A stretch of 39,621 bases of DNA from a bacterium (GTDB taxonomy: Bacteria; Planctomycetota; Planctomycetia; Kolteriales; Kolteriaceae), in NCBI GenBank assembly GCA_019748235.1, contig JAIEPU010000186.1, positions 1 through 39,621 of the forward strand, in the 5' to 3' direction. The notes below the pieces were generated by a model that was not told the origin of the DNA, made no database searches, and saw nothing but the letters and a program-made list of their open reading frames with translations. Position numbers and translations under genes: made by a program. Numbering within the stretch: the first letter of the stretch is position 1; each line of letters starts with the position of its first letter. This document shows, in pieces, positions 18,198-25,958 of this stretch.

Positions 18198-19943
18198 TTA
18201 CGACTTGATCATGTCCTTGACCGTCATGTTGGACGGAATCATCGGGAGAACGTGCTCCTGGTGCGGCACCTGCACGTTCAGGACGTACGGCCCCTTTGAA
18301 GTAATCATCTCCTCGAGAGCGGCGTCCAAGTCCTTATCCGCAGAGACATTTCGTGACTCGATGCCGAATCCCTTGCAGATGGTGACAAAGTCGGGGTACG
18401 GAGGCTGATCGTCGCCGAGTCCCAGGTATGTGTGAGCCCGATTGCTGGCATAGAATCGGTCTTCCCACTGCATCACCATGCCGAGGTGCTGGTTGTTGAG
18501 CAACAGGACCTTGACGGGAATGTTTTCCGCCTTCAGGGTGGCGAGTTCCTGAATGTTCATGATGAAGCTACCGTCGCCATCGACGTCAATGACAAGTCGA
18601 TCGGGATAAGCGAGCTGAGCTCCCATCGCCGAGGGAAGGCCGAAGCCCATCGAGCCGAGTCCACCCGAGGTGACCCAGAGGCGTGGATCGTTGAACTTCC
18701 AGAATTGAGCCGCCCACATTTGGTGCTGGCCAACGCCGGTGGTGACGATCGTGCGATCGAGCCAGCCGCGCTTCTTCACCTTTTCCCACAGAACTTGAAT
18801 GGCCTGTTGGGGGATGATCTTGCCGGGAATCGGATCGAAGCGAAGCGGATCTTCTTCGCGCCACTGATCGATCTGGCGAAGCCAGCCGGTATAGTCTGAG
18901 TTGAGGGGCTTCTCTGATAGACGCTTGTTGAGCTGCCCTAGCGCGTAGCGAATGTCACTTTCCACCGGGAGTTGCGCGGGTTTGTTCTTATTCAGCTCGG
19001 AGGGATCAATGTCGATGTGGATGATCTTGCCATGCTGACAGAAGGCTTCGAGCTTCCCAGTCACGCGGTCATCGAAGCGAACGCCGAAAGCGAGAAGCAA
19101 ATCGGCATCATTGACCGCATAGTTCGAATAGACCGTGCCGTGCATACCGAGCATGTGGAGCGAAAGGTAGTGCTCGGCCGGGAAGTTTCCGATCCCCTGA
19201 AGCGTGGTGGTCACAGGAATTCGGGTTTTCTCGGCAAATTCGCGAAGTTCATTCCAAGCTCCGCTCGAAGTGATTCCGCCACCGCAGTAGATGACCGGCT
19301 TGCGAGCCGAGCGGATCATCTCCATCGCGCGGTCAAGTTCCGCCTCGCTGATCTTGCGATCGGGGCGATAACCTGGCAGATTCATCGGTGCGTTCCAATC
19401 GGGAACGACCTCCCGGTTCTGCATGTCTTTAGGAACGTCGATGAGTACCGGCCCCGGACGTCCACTCTGAGCGACGTAAAAGGCTTCCTTCACGATACGG
19501 GCAATGTCTTCGGTGCGCTGAACAAGGTAGTGATGCTTGGTAATCGGCTGGGCGATTCCCACCATCGGGGTCTCTTGGAATGCATCCGTACCGATGACGC
19601 CTGAAGGAACCTGTCCGGTGATGGCGACCATGGGAAGGCTGTCCATCTTCGCATCGGCAAGACAGGTCGTGAAGTTCGTCGCGCCGGGGCCGCTGGTCGC
19701 CAAGCAGACACCTGCCCTACCCGTCACACGCGCATAACCTTCGGCGGCGAAACCACCTCCCTGTTCCTGTCGGGGAAGGACGGTTCGAATGCGATCCTTG
19801 TAGCGTGTCAGCGACTGGTGGATGGGCATGCTGCAACCACCCGGATAGGCGAAAATTACATCCGCCCCTTCCCGGATCAAGGCTTCGACAAGAATGTCAG
19901 CACCCAACATGGGTCCGGTGGAGGAAGAAGATGATTGCGCCAT
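18198..19943 (-). CDS. ilvB: Acetolactate synthase large subunit
   Basis: The product is a 581-residue TPP-dependent enzyme of the usual length. It condenses two pyruvates to acetolactate, or pyruvate with 2-oxobutyrate, as the first common step of branched-chain amino acid synthesis. It has the catalytic Glu60 in RQEQGGGFAAEGYAR, a central FAD-binding-type domain (about 190-350), and the TPP motif starting DGDGSF at 455-460 and ending NN at 483-484. The herbicide-site region MVMQWEDRFY is present, supporting true acetolactate synthase over pyruvate oxidase or other family members. No regulatory small subunit (ilvN) is adjacent. The gene starts at ATG 19943, ends at a strong terminator, and faces away from the GH3 gene. 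Confidence 0.93.
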   Translation of the reverse strand: MAQSSSSSTGPMLGADILVEALIREGADVIFAYPGGCSMPIHQSLTRYKDRIRTVLPRQEQGGGFAAEGYARVTGRAGVCLATSGPGATNFTTCLADAKMDSLPMVAITGQVPSGVIGTDAFQETPMVGIAQPITKHHYLVQRTEDIARIVKEAFYVAQSGRPGPVLIDVPKDMQNREVVPDWNAPMNLPGYRPDRKISEAELDRAMEMIRSARKPVIYCGGGITSSGAWNELREFAEKTRIPVTTTLQGIGNFPAEHYLSLHMLGMHGTVYSNYAVNDADLLLAFGVRFDDRVTGKLEAFCQHGKIIHIDIDPSELNKNKPAQLPVESDIRYALGQLNKRLSEKPLNSDYTGWLRQIDQWREEDPLRFDPIPGKIIPQQAIQVLWEKVKKRGWLDRTIVTTGVGQHQMWAAQFWKFNDPRLWVTSGGLGSMGFGLPSAMGAQLAYPDRLVIDVDGDGSFIMNIQELATLKAENIPVKVLLLNNQHLGMVMQWEDRFYASNRAHTYLGLGDDQPPYPDFVTICKGFGIESRNVSADKDLDAALEEMITSKGPYVLNVQVPHQEHVLPMIPSNMTVKDMIKS

Positions 19944-20273
19944 GAGACACGCCTTGCAAAAGAGAGTGAAATAAGAAAACCAGCCCGCGCCACTCGCTCC
20001 GGGTTAGTGGGTGCGAGGTTCCTGCGTGGCAATCCATCCTAGACGGCCGAGAGGCGGAAAAGGTTCGTCGTTGGCTCTATCTTAGAAAACGACGCCTCGC
20101 GTGCGGCGATCTAGTGCTATTTCTCTCACTCCGATTGTGTGGTCGCCTCGAGCAACCTGCTCCATGCACGCGATCGGTACAGTATACCGGCAAATGACCC
20201 GATCGACATCCGCGCCCGGCGGGAACCAAGCGGAATGGCAAGGTATTAGAGTCGTCTGCCATGGTGTATTATT

Positions 20274-20289
20274 ACATCTGATCAGATGT
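20274..20289. promoter_or_regulatory. Perfect 16-bp palindrome, candidate operator
   Basis: ACATCTGATCAGATGT at 20274-20289 is fully self-complementary. It lies about 137 bp before the GH3 start and about 330 bp before the ilvB start. Such sites are typical of dimeric regulators such as GntR types, but no specific regulator can be named. Confidence 0.4.
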
Positions 20290-20364
20290 GCGCTAGTCTC
20301 TGCGAAGCATCTTCATCGGCTCGACCTCCTCTCAAATCAGCAAGAGATTTAATCTGTACGGGTT

Positions 20365-20394
20365 CTGTTAATGGTGCCGCTTCGTCCGCTATAA
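20365..20394 (+). promoter_or_regulatory. Possible promoter of the GH3 gene
   Basis: TATAAA at 20389-20394 is preceded, after an 18-bp gap, by TGTTAA at 20365-20370. This would place transcription start near 20400, giving a short leader of about 25 nt with an AGAAGGGGG site before the TTG start at 20426. The -35 element is weak. Confidence 0.3.
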
Positions 20395-20425
20395 AGGATC
20401 GGTAAACCAGAGAAGGGGGCGAACT

Positions 20426-22249
20426 TTGACCGCCGAAACTTCGGGCATCGCGCAAGATTCACCGGCTCCTCATGAAGAGAAGCCGGCCCCGGCGGCACCG
20501 GTCAATGTCGCTTCGGGACCGTTCAAGAACACGACCTTGGGAATGGGATTCCCCATGTTCTGGCCGGTCCGCAAGATCCTCGCCAAAGCGGCGCAATTCA
20601 AAGCTCGTCGCATGCGAGCCCACTACTACGATCTTTGCAAGAAGCCTCGAGAGGTCCAGCACGCGCGACTGTTTGATCAGATCCGCCGCGAGCAAGAGAC
20701 CTCCTTCGGTCGCGATCACCACTTCCGTGAGATCAAGACGGTCGACGACTTCCGCCGAAACATTCCGATCACTAATTACGAATACTTCCAGCCCTACATC
20801 GAACGGGTGAAGAACGGCGATTTTGAAGCTCTGTTTCACCGGCAAAAAGTTCTCATGTTCGCCATGTCGAGCGGGACCACCGCCGCTCGCAAGTTCATCC
20901 CCGTGACCGAGCGATACCTCGACGACTATCGCCGCGGGTGGATGATCTGGGGCGTGAACATGTTCGAGGATCATCGTCCTCTCTGGTTCAAGACGATGAT
21001 TCAGCTCACCAGCGATTGGGACGAATTCCGCACGAGCGCGGGGATTCCGTGCGGCTCGATCAGCGGTCTTACCGCGCAAATGCAGCGTTACATCGTGCGT
21101 AAGACCTACTGTCTCCCCCCCGACAGCGCGAAGATCAAAGAGACACAGACCAAATACTACCTCGCATGGCGACTCGGCTTGGTGCGTGACGTCGGCATCA
21201 TCATGACCGCCAATCCGAGCACTGTCGTCAATATGGCGAGGTTCGGCGACGAGCGGCGGGAAGATCTCATTCGAGATATTCACGATGGAACGCTCAACAG
21301 TGAATACGTCGTTCCCGAATCGATCTACACGACGGAAAGCCGCTATCTGCAACCCAATCCCACGCGGGCTCGCGAGCTTGAAGCGATCATCGAAGCGACC
21401 GGCTCGCTTCGTCCGAAGGACGTTTGGCCCCACTTCAACATGATCGCAAGCTGGATGGGGGGAAGCGTCGGCGCGTACATGCGTCACTATCCCGAGCATT
21501 ACGGCGACTCATCTCTTCGTGATATCGGCTTGATCGCCAGCGAAGGTCGCATGACGATTCCTGTCAACGACGGGACGCCGGCCGGTGTGCTTGAGATTAC
21601 GTCGAGCTTCTTTGAGTTCGTTCCAGCCGGTGAGATGAATTCGCCGAATCCGACGATTCTCGAAGCTCATGAACTTGAGGAGGGTCAGGACTACTTCATC
21701 CTGCTCACGACGTCGAGTGGTTTCTATCGTTACAACATTTACGACGTGGTTCGCTGCGTCGGCTTTAACGGCCGAACGCCCCTCTTGACGTTCCTCAACA
21801 AGGGAGCGAATTTCTCGAATCTGACGGGCGAGAAGATTTCGGAGTTTCAAATCGTCACCGCGGTGAACAAGGTGGTCGATCACATGGAACTGCCTCTCAA
21901 CGCGTTCACGCTTGCCCCATGCTTCGATCCAGGTGACCCGAATCCGTTCTACGGCCTGTTCGTCGAGGAGTCCGATTTCCCCTCTTCAGACGTGGCGGCT
22001 CAGTTCGCAGCTCGTGTCGAGAATGAACTCGGCAAACAGAATCACGAGTATCGTGAAAAGCGAGGAAGCGGTCGTCTAGGGCCGATTCGTCTCCAGTTCC
22101 TCGAACGAGGAACCTGGCAGGATTGGGATCGGAAGCGGCAAATCAAGAGCGGAGGGAGTTCGGAGCAGTACAAGCATCCGTGCCTCATCCCCGATGCCAA
22201 CTTCCGTAACACGATGAAGGTGCTCGAGGTCACGAGCGTGGTGGCGTAA
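20426..22249 (+). CDS. GH3-family acyl-adenylating enzyme
   Basis: The product is 607 residues. The start is TTG at 20426, with AGAAGGGGG upstream. It belongs to the GH3 family, best known from plants, where members adenylate a carboxylic acid and join it to an amino acid. Key features are the P-loop-like FAMSSGTTAARKFIPVT (about 150), a central core with YVVPESIYTTESRYL and MIASWMGGSVGAYM, and LLTTSSGFYRYNIYDVVRCVGF (about 430) with the YRYxxxDVV motif. After that come FLNKGANFSNLTGEKISE and a C-terminal lid domain. The N-terminal 35 residues are Pro/Ala-rich and probably flexible. The acid substrate and acceptor are not known, and a terminator follows the stop. Assignment to the family is secure, but function is not. 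Confidence 0.9.
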   Translation: MTAETSGIAQDSPAPHEEKPAPAAPVNVASGPFKNTTLGMGFPMFWPVRKILAKAAQFKARRMRAHYYDLCKKPREVQHARLFDQIRREQETSFGRDHHFREIKTVDDFRRNIPITNYEYFQPYIERVKNGDFEALFHRQKVLMFAMSSGTTAARKFIPVTERYLDDYRRGWMIWGVNMFEDHRPLWFKTMIQLTSDWDEFRTSAGIPCGSISGLTAQMQRYIVRKTYCLPPDSAKIKETQTKYYLAWRLGLVRDVGIIMTANPSTVVNMARFGDERREDLIRDIHDGTLNSEYVVPESIYTTESRYLQPNPTRARELEAIIEATGSLRPKDVWPHFNMIASWMGGSVGAYMRHYPEHYGDSSLRDIGLIASEGRMTIPVNDGTPAGVLEITSSFFEFVPAGEMNSPNPTILEAHELEEGQDYFILLTTSSGFYRYNIYDVVRCVGFNGRTPLLTFLNKGANFSNLTGEKISEFQIVTAVNKVVDHMELPLNAFTLAPCFDPGDPNPFYGLFVEESDFPSSDVAAQFAARVENELGKQNHEYREKRGSGRLGPIRLQFLERGTWQDWDRKRQIKSGGSSEQYKHPCLIPDANFRNTMKVLEVTSVVA

Positions 22250-22300
22250 CAAGCGGTCGGCTTGATGGATAGCGGGCTGGCATGGCAGGCTGTCTCATAT

Positions 22301-22330
22301 AGGCTGGGTTGTTTCCGACCCAGCCTTTTA
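22301..22330 (+). terminator. Intrinsic terminator of the GH3 gene
   Basis: A 9-bp perfect stem, AGGCTGGGT at 22301-22309 with ACCCAGCCT at 22318-22326, has an 8-nt loop and is followed by TTTATTT. It lies 52 bp after the GH3 stop. Confidence 0.85.
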
Positions 22331-22350
22331 TTTGCCAGCAACGGCCGTCG

Positions 22351-22372
22351 GTCACGCAGCCTTCTGCATGAC
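22351..22372. repeat. Imperfect palindrome, first copy of a GTCACGCAG element
   Basis: GTCACGCAG at 22351-22359 faces CTGCATGAC at 22364-22372 across CCTT, with one mismatch. The same 9-mer begins the perfect palindrome 116 bp further on. Confidence 0.5.
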
Positions 22373-22466
22373 TTGAGTATGTCACCGTCTCTGAGCAACG
22401 CAATCAACAGCAAATGCAAACGATATTTGCAGAACGAAAGATCCGCGCGGCATCGATCCAACCATT

Positions 22467-22487
22467 GTCACGCAGATGCTGCGTGAC
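22467..22487. repeat. Perfect palindrome, second copy of the GTCACGCAG element
   Basis: GTCACGCAG at 22467-22475 and CTGCGTGAC at 22479-22487 are exact inverted copies around ATG. It could be an operator, an RNA hairpin or a remnant of a repeat element. No T tract follows, so it is not a standard terminator. Confidence 0.5.
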
Positions 22488-22582
22488 CCACAAGTTATCC
22501 ATGTTGATATCGGGGAAGCTGGTTCGGGATGACCCAGCCTACAGAACCGCGCGAATACGTTGAACGACATCCAACGCGCGTC

Positions 22583-23383
22583 TCACGCGGCTCGGCGGGT
22601 CATTCGGCTCACGAAAGCCTCGTAATCCTCGAGCGTATCGATTCCCTTTCCCGCCCAATGCTCGGGAATCGCACTGGCGGCAATTGTTCGCCCCGCCTCA
22701 ATCGCGCGAAGCTGCTCCAAGCCTTCTTGTTGCTCCAGCGGCGAGACCGGCATCGCGGCGAACTCAAACAGAAAGCTCATTCGATAGGCATAAATGCCGA
22801 GATGATGATTCCAAGAGACTTGTCCCGGCCCTACCGGATTGCGATCGTACGGAATCGGCGCGCGTGAAAAGTAAATCGCTCGGCCTCGGGCGTCGAGCAC
22901 TGCCTTCACTGCATTGGGATTCGCCTTCTTCTCTTCTGATCCTTTCGGCATGGCGATGACTAACGTCGCCATATCAGCACTGTTGTTGCCGAGAAGGGTT
23001 TTGCCGACCGTCGTGATCGCCTCAGGAGCGAGTTCAGGCTCGTCACCCTGAACATTCACGACGTAGTCAAGCGTCGACGCCAGACCGAGCGTCTCGATCG
23101 CTTCTGCGATTCGTGTCGTGCCGCACTGATGATGCGATCCGGTCATGACTGCCTTCGCGCCCGCCTTGCGGGCGATGTCCGCAAGCCGCTCATCATCGCA
23201 GGCGACGACGACGTCTACCAGCGTGCCGCGCGACATCTCAATCGCGCGATGGCAGTTCTCGATGACGTACGAGAGAATCGGCCTGCCGGTCTTCGAGAGA
23301 ATGAGCTTGTTGGGGAGACGAGTAGATGCAAACCGCGCCGGGACTGCAATGATTCCCTTAGGCGAATGAGTGGCGGCTTCCAT
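22583..23383 (-). CDS. kdsB: 3-deoxy-manno-octulosonate cytidylyltransferase (CMP-Kdo synthetase)
   Basis: The product is 266 residues (usual length about 250). It activates Kdo with CTP to CMP-Kdo for the LPS inner core, so the organism likely makes LPS. Visible motifs are PARFASTRLPNK (15-26, nucleotide-binding loop), VVVACDDERL, MTGSHHQCGTTRIAEA, VVNVQGDEPEL with the metal-binding Asp, YFSRAPIPYDR, HLGIYAYRMSFL and EQQEGLEQLRAIEAG. An AAAGGAG site precedes the ATG. It follows trpS with a 30-bp gap and is probably cotranscribed with it. The usual Gly in the STRLPGK loop is Asn here, a small change in a conserved loop. Confidence 0.95.
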   Translation of the reverse strand: MEAATHSPKGIIAVPARFASTRLPNKLILSKTGRPILSYVIENCHRAIEMSRGTLVDVVVACDDERLADIARKAGAKAVMTGSHHQCGTTRIAEAIETLGLASTLDYVVNVQGDEPELAPEAITTVGKTLLGNNSADMATLVIAMPKGSEEKKANPNAVKAVLDARGRAIYFSRAPIPYDRNPVGPGQVSWNHHLGIYAYRMSFLFEFAAMPVSPLEQQEGLEQLRAIEAGRTIAASAIPEHWAGKGIDTLEDYEAFVSRMTRRAA

Positions 23384-23413
23384 GCCTTTACTCCTTTCGA
23401 ATGTAGTCGTCCG

Positions 23414-24505
23414 CTATTTCGGTTTTGACTTTTCCTGGTGTTCTCGAGCCTTACGACTGATCTTGTTCCAAAGACCAGCCAGACCCATCGACTTTTTCAT
23501 TTCTGCCAGTGTTTCGTTAGCAAGCTGACTCGTTCGCATCGTCCCTTCGTAGATGACTTGCTCGACGAGCCCTGACTCTCGCTCGAGTTGCGATCGGCGC
23601 TCTCTGATCGGATCGAGGAATGCATTCAGCGCGATCGTCAACTTCTCCTTGACTTCGACGTCACCCACCTTGCCTGCGCGATAACGGGTCTTCAGGTCTT
23701 CCACTTCCTCTTTGTTCGGATTGAATGCGTCATGCAACGCGAAGACGGGGTTTCCTTCGACCGTCCCAGGAATGTCAGCGCTCACGCGATTGGGGTCGGT
23801 GTACGCTCCGCGAATTTTCTTTGCGACTGTCTTCGCGTCGTCAGAAAGGAAGATGGCATTGTCGAGACTTTTACTCATCTTCCCTTTGCCGTCGATGCCG
23901 GGAAGAGTGGGGATGTCACCGATCATCGCCGTTGGTTCGGGGAATGTGTCGCCGTAAAGGAAATTGAATCGCCGTGCGATCTCGCGAGTGATTTCGATAT
24001 GGGCTTCGTTATCCTTTCCGACCGGCACGATATGCGCGCGGGGCATCAAGATGTCCGCCGCTTGAAGCACGGGGTATCCGATCAGTCCGAACGGAATCGC
24101 TTCATCGTCGAACTTCGCCGCCTTTGCCATGTCCTTGATGCTCGGCAACCGCGTCAGCCGCGGTAGCGTGACGAGCATTTCGAAGAAGAGGTTGATCTCA
24201 TACACCGCATGGACGGCGGACTGCAAGTAGATCGTTGACTTGGCCGGGTCGATGCCGCACGCCAAATAGTCGAGCACCATGTCATGAATGTTCTGTCGAA
24301 GGGCGTCGATGGCGGACTTCTCAGGCTTCGTCGTCAGCATGTGCAGATCGGCGATGATGAAGTAACACTCGTATTCATCCTGTAGCCGTACGCGATTCGA
24401 GATGCTTCCGACATAGTGGCCGAGATGTAGCTTCCCCGTGGGGCGATCACCAGTCAGGAGTCGCTTTCGCGGGGTCGCCAAAGTTTCAGATTCGTTGGTC
24501 ATCAT
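23414..24505 (-). CDS. trpS: Tryptophanyl-tRNA synthetase
   Basis: The product is a 363-residue class I aminoacyl-tRNA synthetase. The HIGH-type motif is KLHLGHYVG (25-33) after TGDRPTG, and KMSKS is at 209-213. Trp-specific surroundings include [34 protein letters not shown] and [21 protein letters not shown]. Two adjacent ATGs (24505 and 24502) could start it; GGCGAG lies immediately before. kdsB follows in the same direction after 30 bp. It is divergent from the secreted DUF4185-like gene. Confidence 0.95.
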   Translation of the reverse strand: MMTNESETLATPRKRLLTGDRPTGKLHLGHYVGSISNRVRLQDEYECYFIIADLHMLTTKPEKSAIDALRQNIHDMVLDYLACGIDPAKSTIYLQSAVHAVYEINLFFEMLVTLPRLTRLPSIKDMAKAAKFDDEAIPFGLIGYPVLQAADILMPRAHIVPVGKDNEAHIEITREIARRFNFLYGDTFPEPTAMIGDIPTLPGIDGKGKMSKSLDNAIFLSDDAKTVAKKIRGAYTDPNRVSADIPGTVEGNPVFALHDAFNPNKEEVEDLKTRYRAGKVGDVEVKEKLTIALNAFLDPIRERRSQLERESGLVEQVIYEGTMRTSQLANETLAEMKKSMGLAGLWNKISRKAREHQEKSKPK

Positions 24506-24675
24506 CTCGCCATGTTAGAGAATTCGATTCCGCGCAGGCTCATTACGGTTCCGTCGTTTCGGCACCGAGAATCTATCGGGACCGTCAAATCAGAGCAAGA
24601 GAGGGGAAGGCTGGCGTCGGCATGTCGTGGATGAGAGAATGCTCCTACGCTTCGATCCCTGGAGAGCATAATCTC

Positions 24676-25884
24676 ATGAAAAGCGTTGTTACCTCCATTT
24701 TTTTGGCCCTTCTTCCTGTCGGTATCTCCCATGCTGCTGACGAGTTGGGGCGAAGTGCATCACCAAAAGCAATTCCTGCCGCCTCGTGGGATCTGCCCTT
24801 TCATCGTACGGAGGGCTGGACGGGCGCCGATGCGATGTATTCCGTCGATCTTCAAAATTGGAAGGTTCTTTGGCTATTCGCCGACACCTGGATCGGACCT
24901 ATTAAGGATGGAAGACATGCCGAGGGATCTCGGCTCGTCAACAACACGATTGCCCTTCACGCGATTTCGCCTGACGGCGAACCACCCGCGCCCGATGCCG
25001 TCCAGTTCCGGTGGGGCACTCCCGATTCCGAGGGTCATCCGACCGCCTGGATCACCCCGGCCGATAAGGAAACTTGGTATTGGGTGGCGGATGGTATCGT
25101 CACCAAAGATTCCGATGCGAAGCCCGAACTCGTGATCTTTCTTTGGAAGATGCGGCGCGCGAAGGGGGACGGCGTATTTGCGTTCGCCTTGGCTGGAGGC
25201 GCGGTCGCGGTCATCCATAATCCCCATGATGATTGGACGAAGTGGGAGATCAAGCAACATGATCTTCCTCATACGATTCCTGATCCTCCCGACGGTGAGA
25301 AACCTTCGGCCGGTTCGCCTCTTCATCGAACGATCAATTGGGGAAGTGAGCTTCTTCCGGTGATGGAGGAAGGGCGGGACTGGATCTACATCTACGGCTA
25401 TCGCGGCGGAAAAATGGGAAACGGCTTGCTGATCGCTCGCGCGCCGGCAGATCGCTTGATTGATTTCGACGATTGGCAATTTCGTTCGAAAGAAGGATGG
25501 TCGAAGTCGTTAGAAGATGCCACCGAGCAAGCGAGCCTCGTCCCGACAGAGTTTTCCATCACGCCGGTCGAGATTCGTGGTAATAGGAATTGGCTCATGG
25601 TGCAAAGCGAAACGATGCTCGGCCCACATGTCATGGTTCGGATGTCTTCATCCCCAGTGGGACCCTGGTCCAAGCCGATCGCGATTTACGATGTCCCCGA
25701 TCTCCAACGGAACAAGAAGTACTTCAGCTACGCGGCGAAGGGTCATCCAGAATTGTCAAAGCCCGGCGAACTCCTCATTACCTATGTGGTGAACTCCTTC
25801 GATTTTGGCGCGATGATCCACGATCCCGAAATCTATCGGCCGCGATTCATTCGATTGACGCTCGATGAGTTGCCAGGACTATAG
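24676..25884 (+). CDS. Secreted DUF4185-like protein, probable carbohydrate-related beta-propeller
   Basis: The product is 402 residues from the ATG at 24676, which has GGAGAG upstream. A longer in-frame start (24622) would place the signal peptide internally. A signal peptide (MKSVVTSIFLALLPVGISHA) with a likely AxA-type cleavage is visible. The mature part resembles DUF4185/five-bladed propeller proteins: GWTGADAMYSVDL, WLFADTWIG, RLVNNTIALH, FRWG..., WYWVADGIV, YIYGYRGG, RNWLMVQSE, PVGPWSKPIAIYD and a C-terminal FDFGAMIHDPEIYRPRFIRL. Such proteins often occur with glycoside hydrolases and sulfatases, and one follows here. Enzymatic activity is not established. Confidence 0.75.
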   Translation: MKSVVTSIFLALLPVGISHAADELGRSASPKAIPAASWDLPFHRTEGWTGADAMYSVDLQNWKVLWLFADTWIGPIKDGRHAEGSRLVNNTIALHAISPDGEPPAPDAVQFRWGTPDSEGHPTAWITPADKETWYWVADGIVTKDSDAKPELVIFLWKMRRAKGDGVFAFALAGGAVAVIHNPHDDWTKWEIKQHDLPHTIPDPPDGEKPSAGSPLHRTINWGSELLPVMEEGRDWIYIYGYRGGKMGNGLLIARAPADRLIDFDDWQFRSKEGWSKSLEDATEQASLVPTEFSITPVEIRGNRNWLMVQSETMLGPHVMVRMSSSPVGPWSKPIAIYDVPDLQRNKKYFSYAAKGHPELSKPGELLITYVVNSFDFGAMIHDPEIYRPRFIRLTLDELPGL

Positions 25885-25958
25885 TTCATCAGGCACCTCA
25901 TGCGGACGCTGGTGTTTTTACCGTCGACATTCAAGCATTCTTTCTGTCGAGGTTTTAA

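Larger units (their letters stand above)
19944..20425. other. 482-bp divergent spacer between ilvB and the GH3 gene
   Basis: No gene is seen. It contains a perfect 16-bp palindrome at 20274-20289 and a possible plus-strand promoter at 20365-20394. The ilvB leader side (19950-20050) is GC-rich with weak self-complementarity, but no recognisable leader peptide or attenuator. Confidence 0.5.
22250..22582. other. 333-bp spacer after the GH3 gene, rich in inverted repeats
   Basis: This convergent region lies between the GH3 stop and the kdsB stop. It contains a terminator (22301-22330), an imperfect palindrome (22351-22372), the inverted repeat GCAAAT/ATTTGC (22410-22430) and a perfect palindrome (22467-22487). 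A 45-codon open stretch (22395-22532, plus strand), with DPRGIDPTIVTQMLRD, follows a stop codon directly and has no ATG, GTG or TTG near its beginning. It could be a gene remnant or chance. Confidence 0.5.

Noticed and set aside
20459..21499. 346-codon open frame antisense to the GH3 gene
   Set aside because: Shadow of the GH3 coding frame, with skewed composition and no recognisable domain.
22493..22501. TTATCCA, similar to a DnaA box
   Set aside because: A single imperfect box without neighbours or AT-rich DNA is not evidence for an origin.
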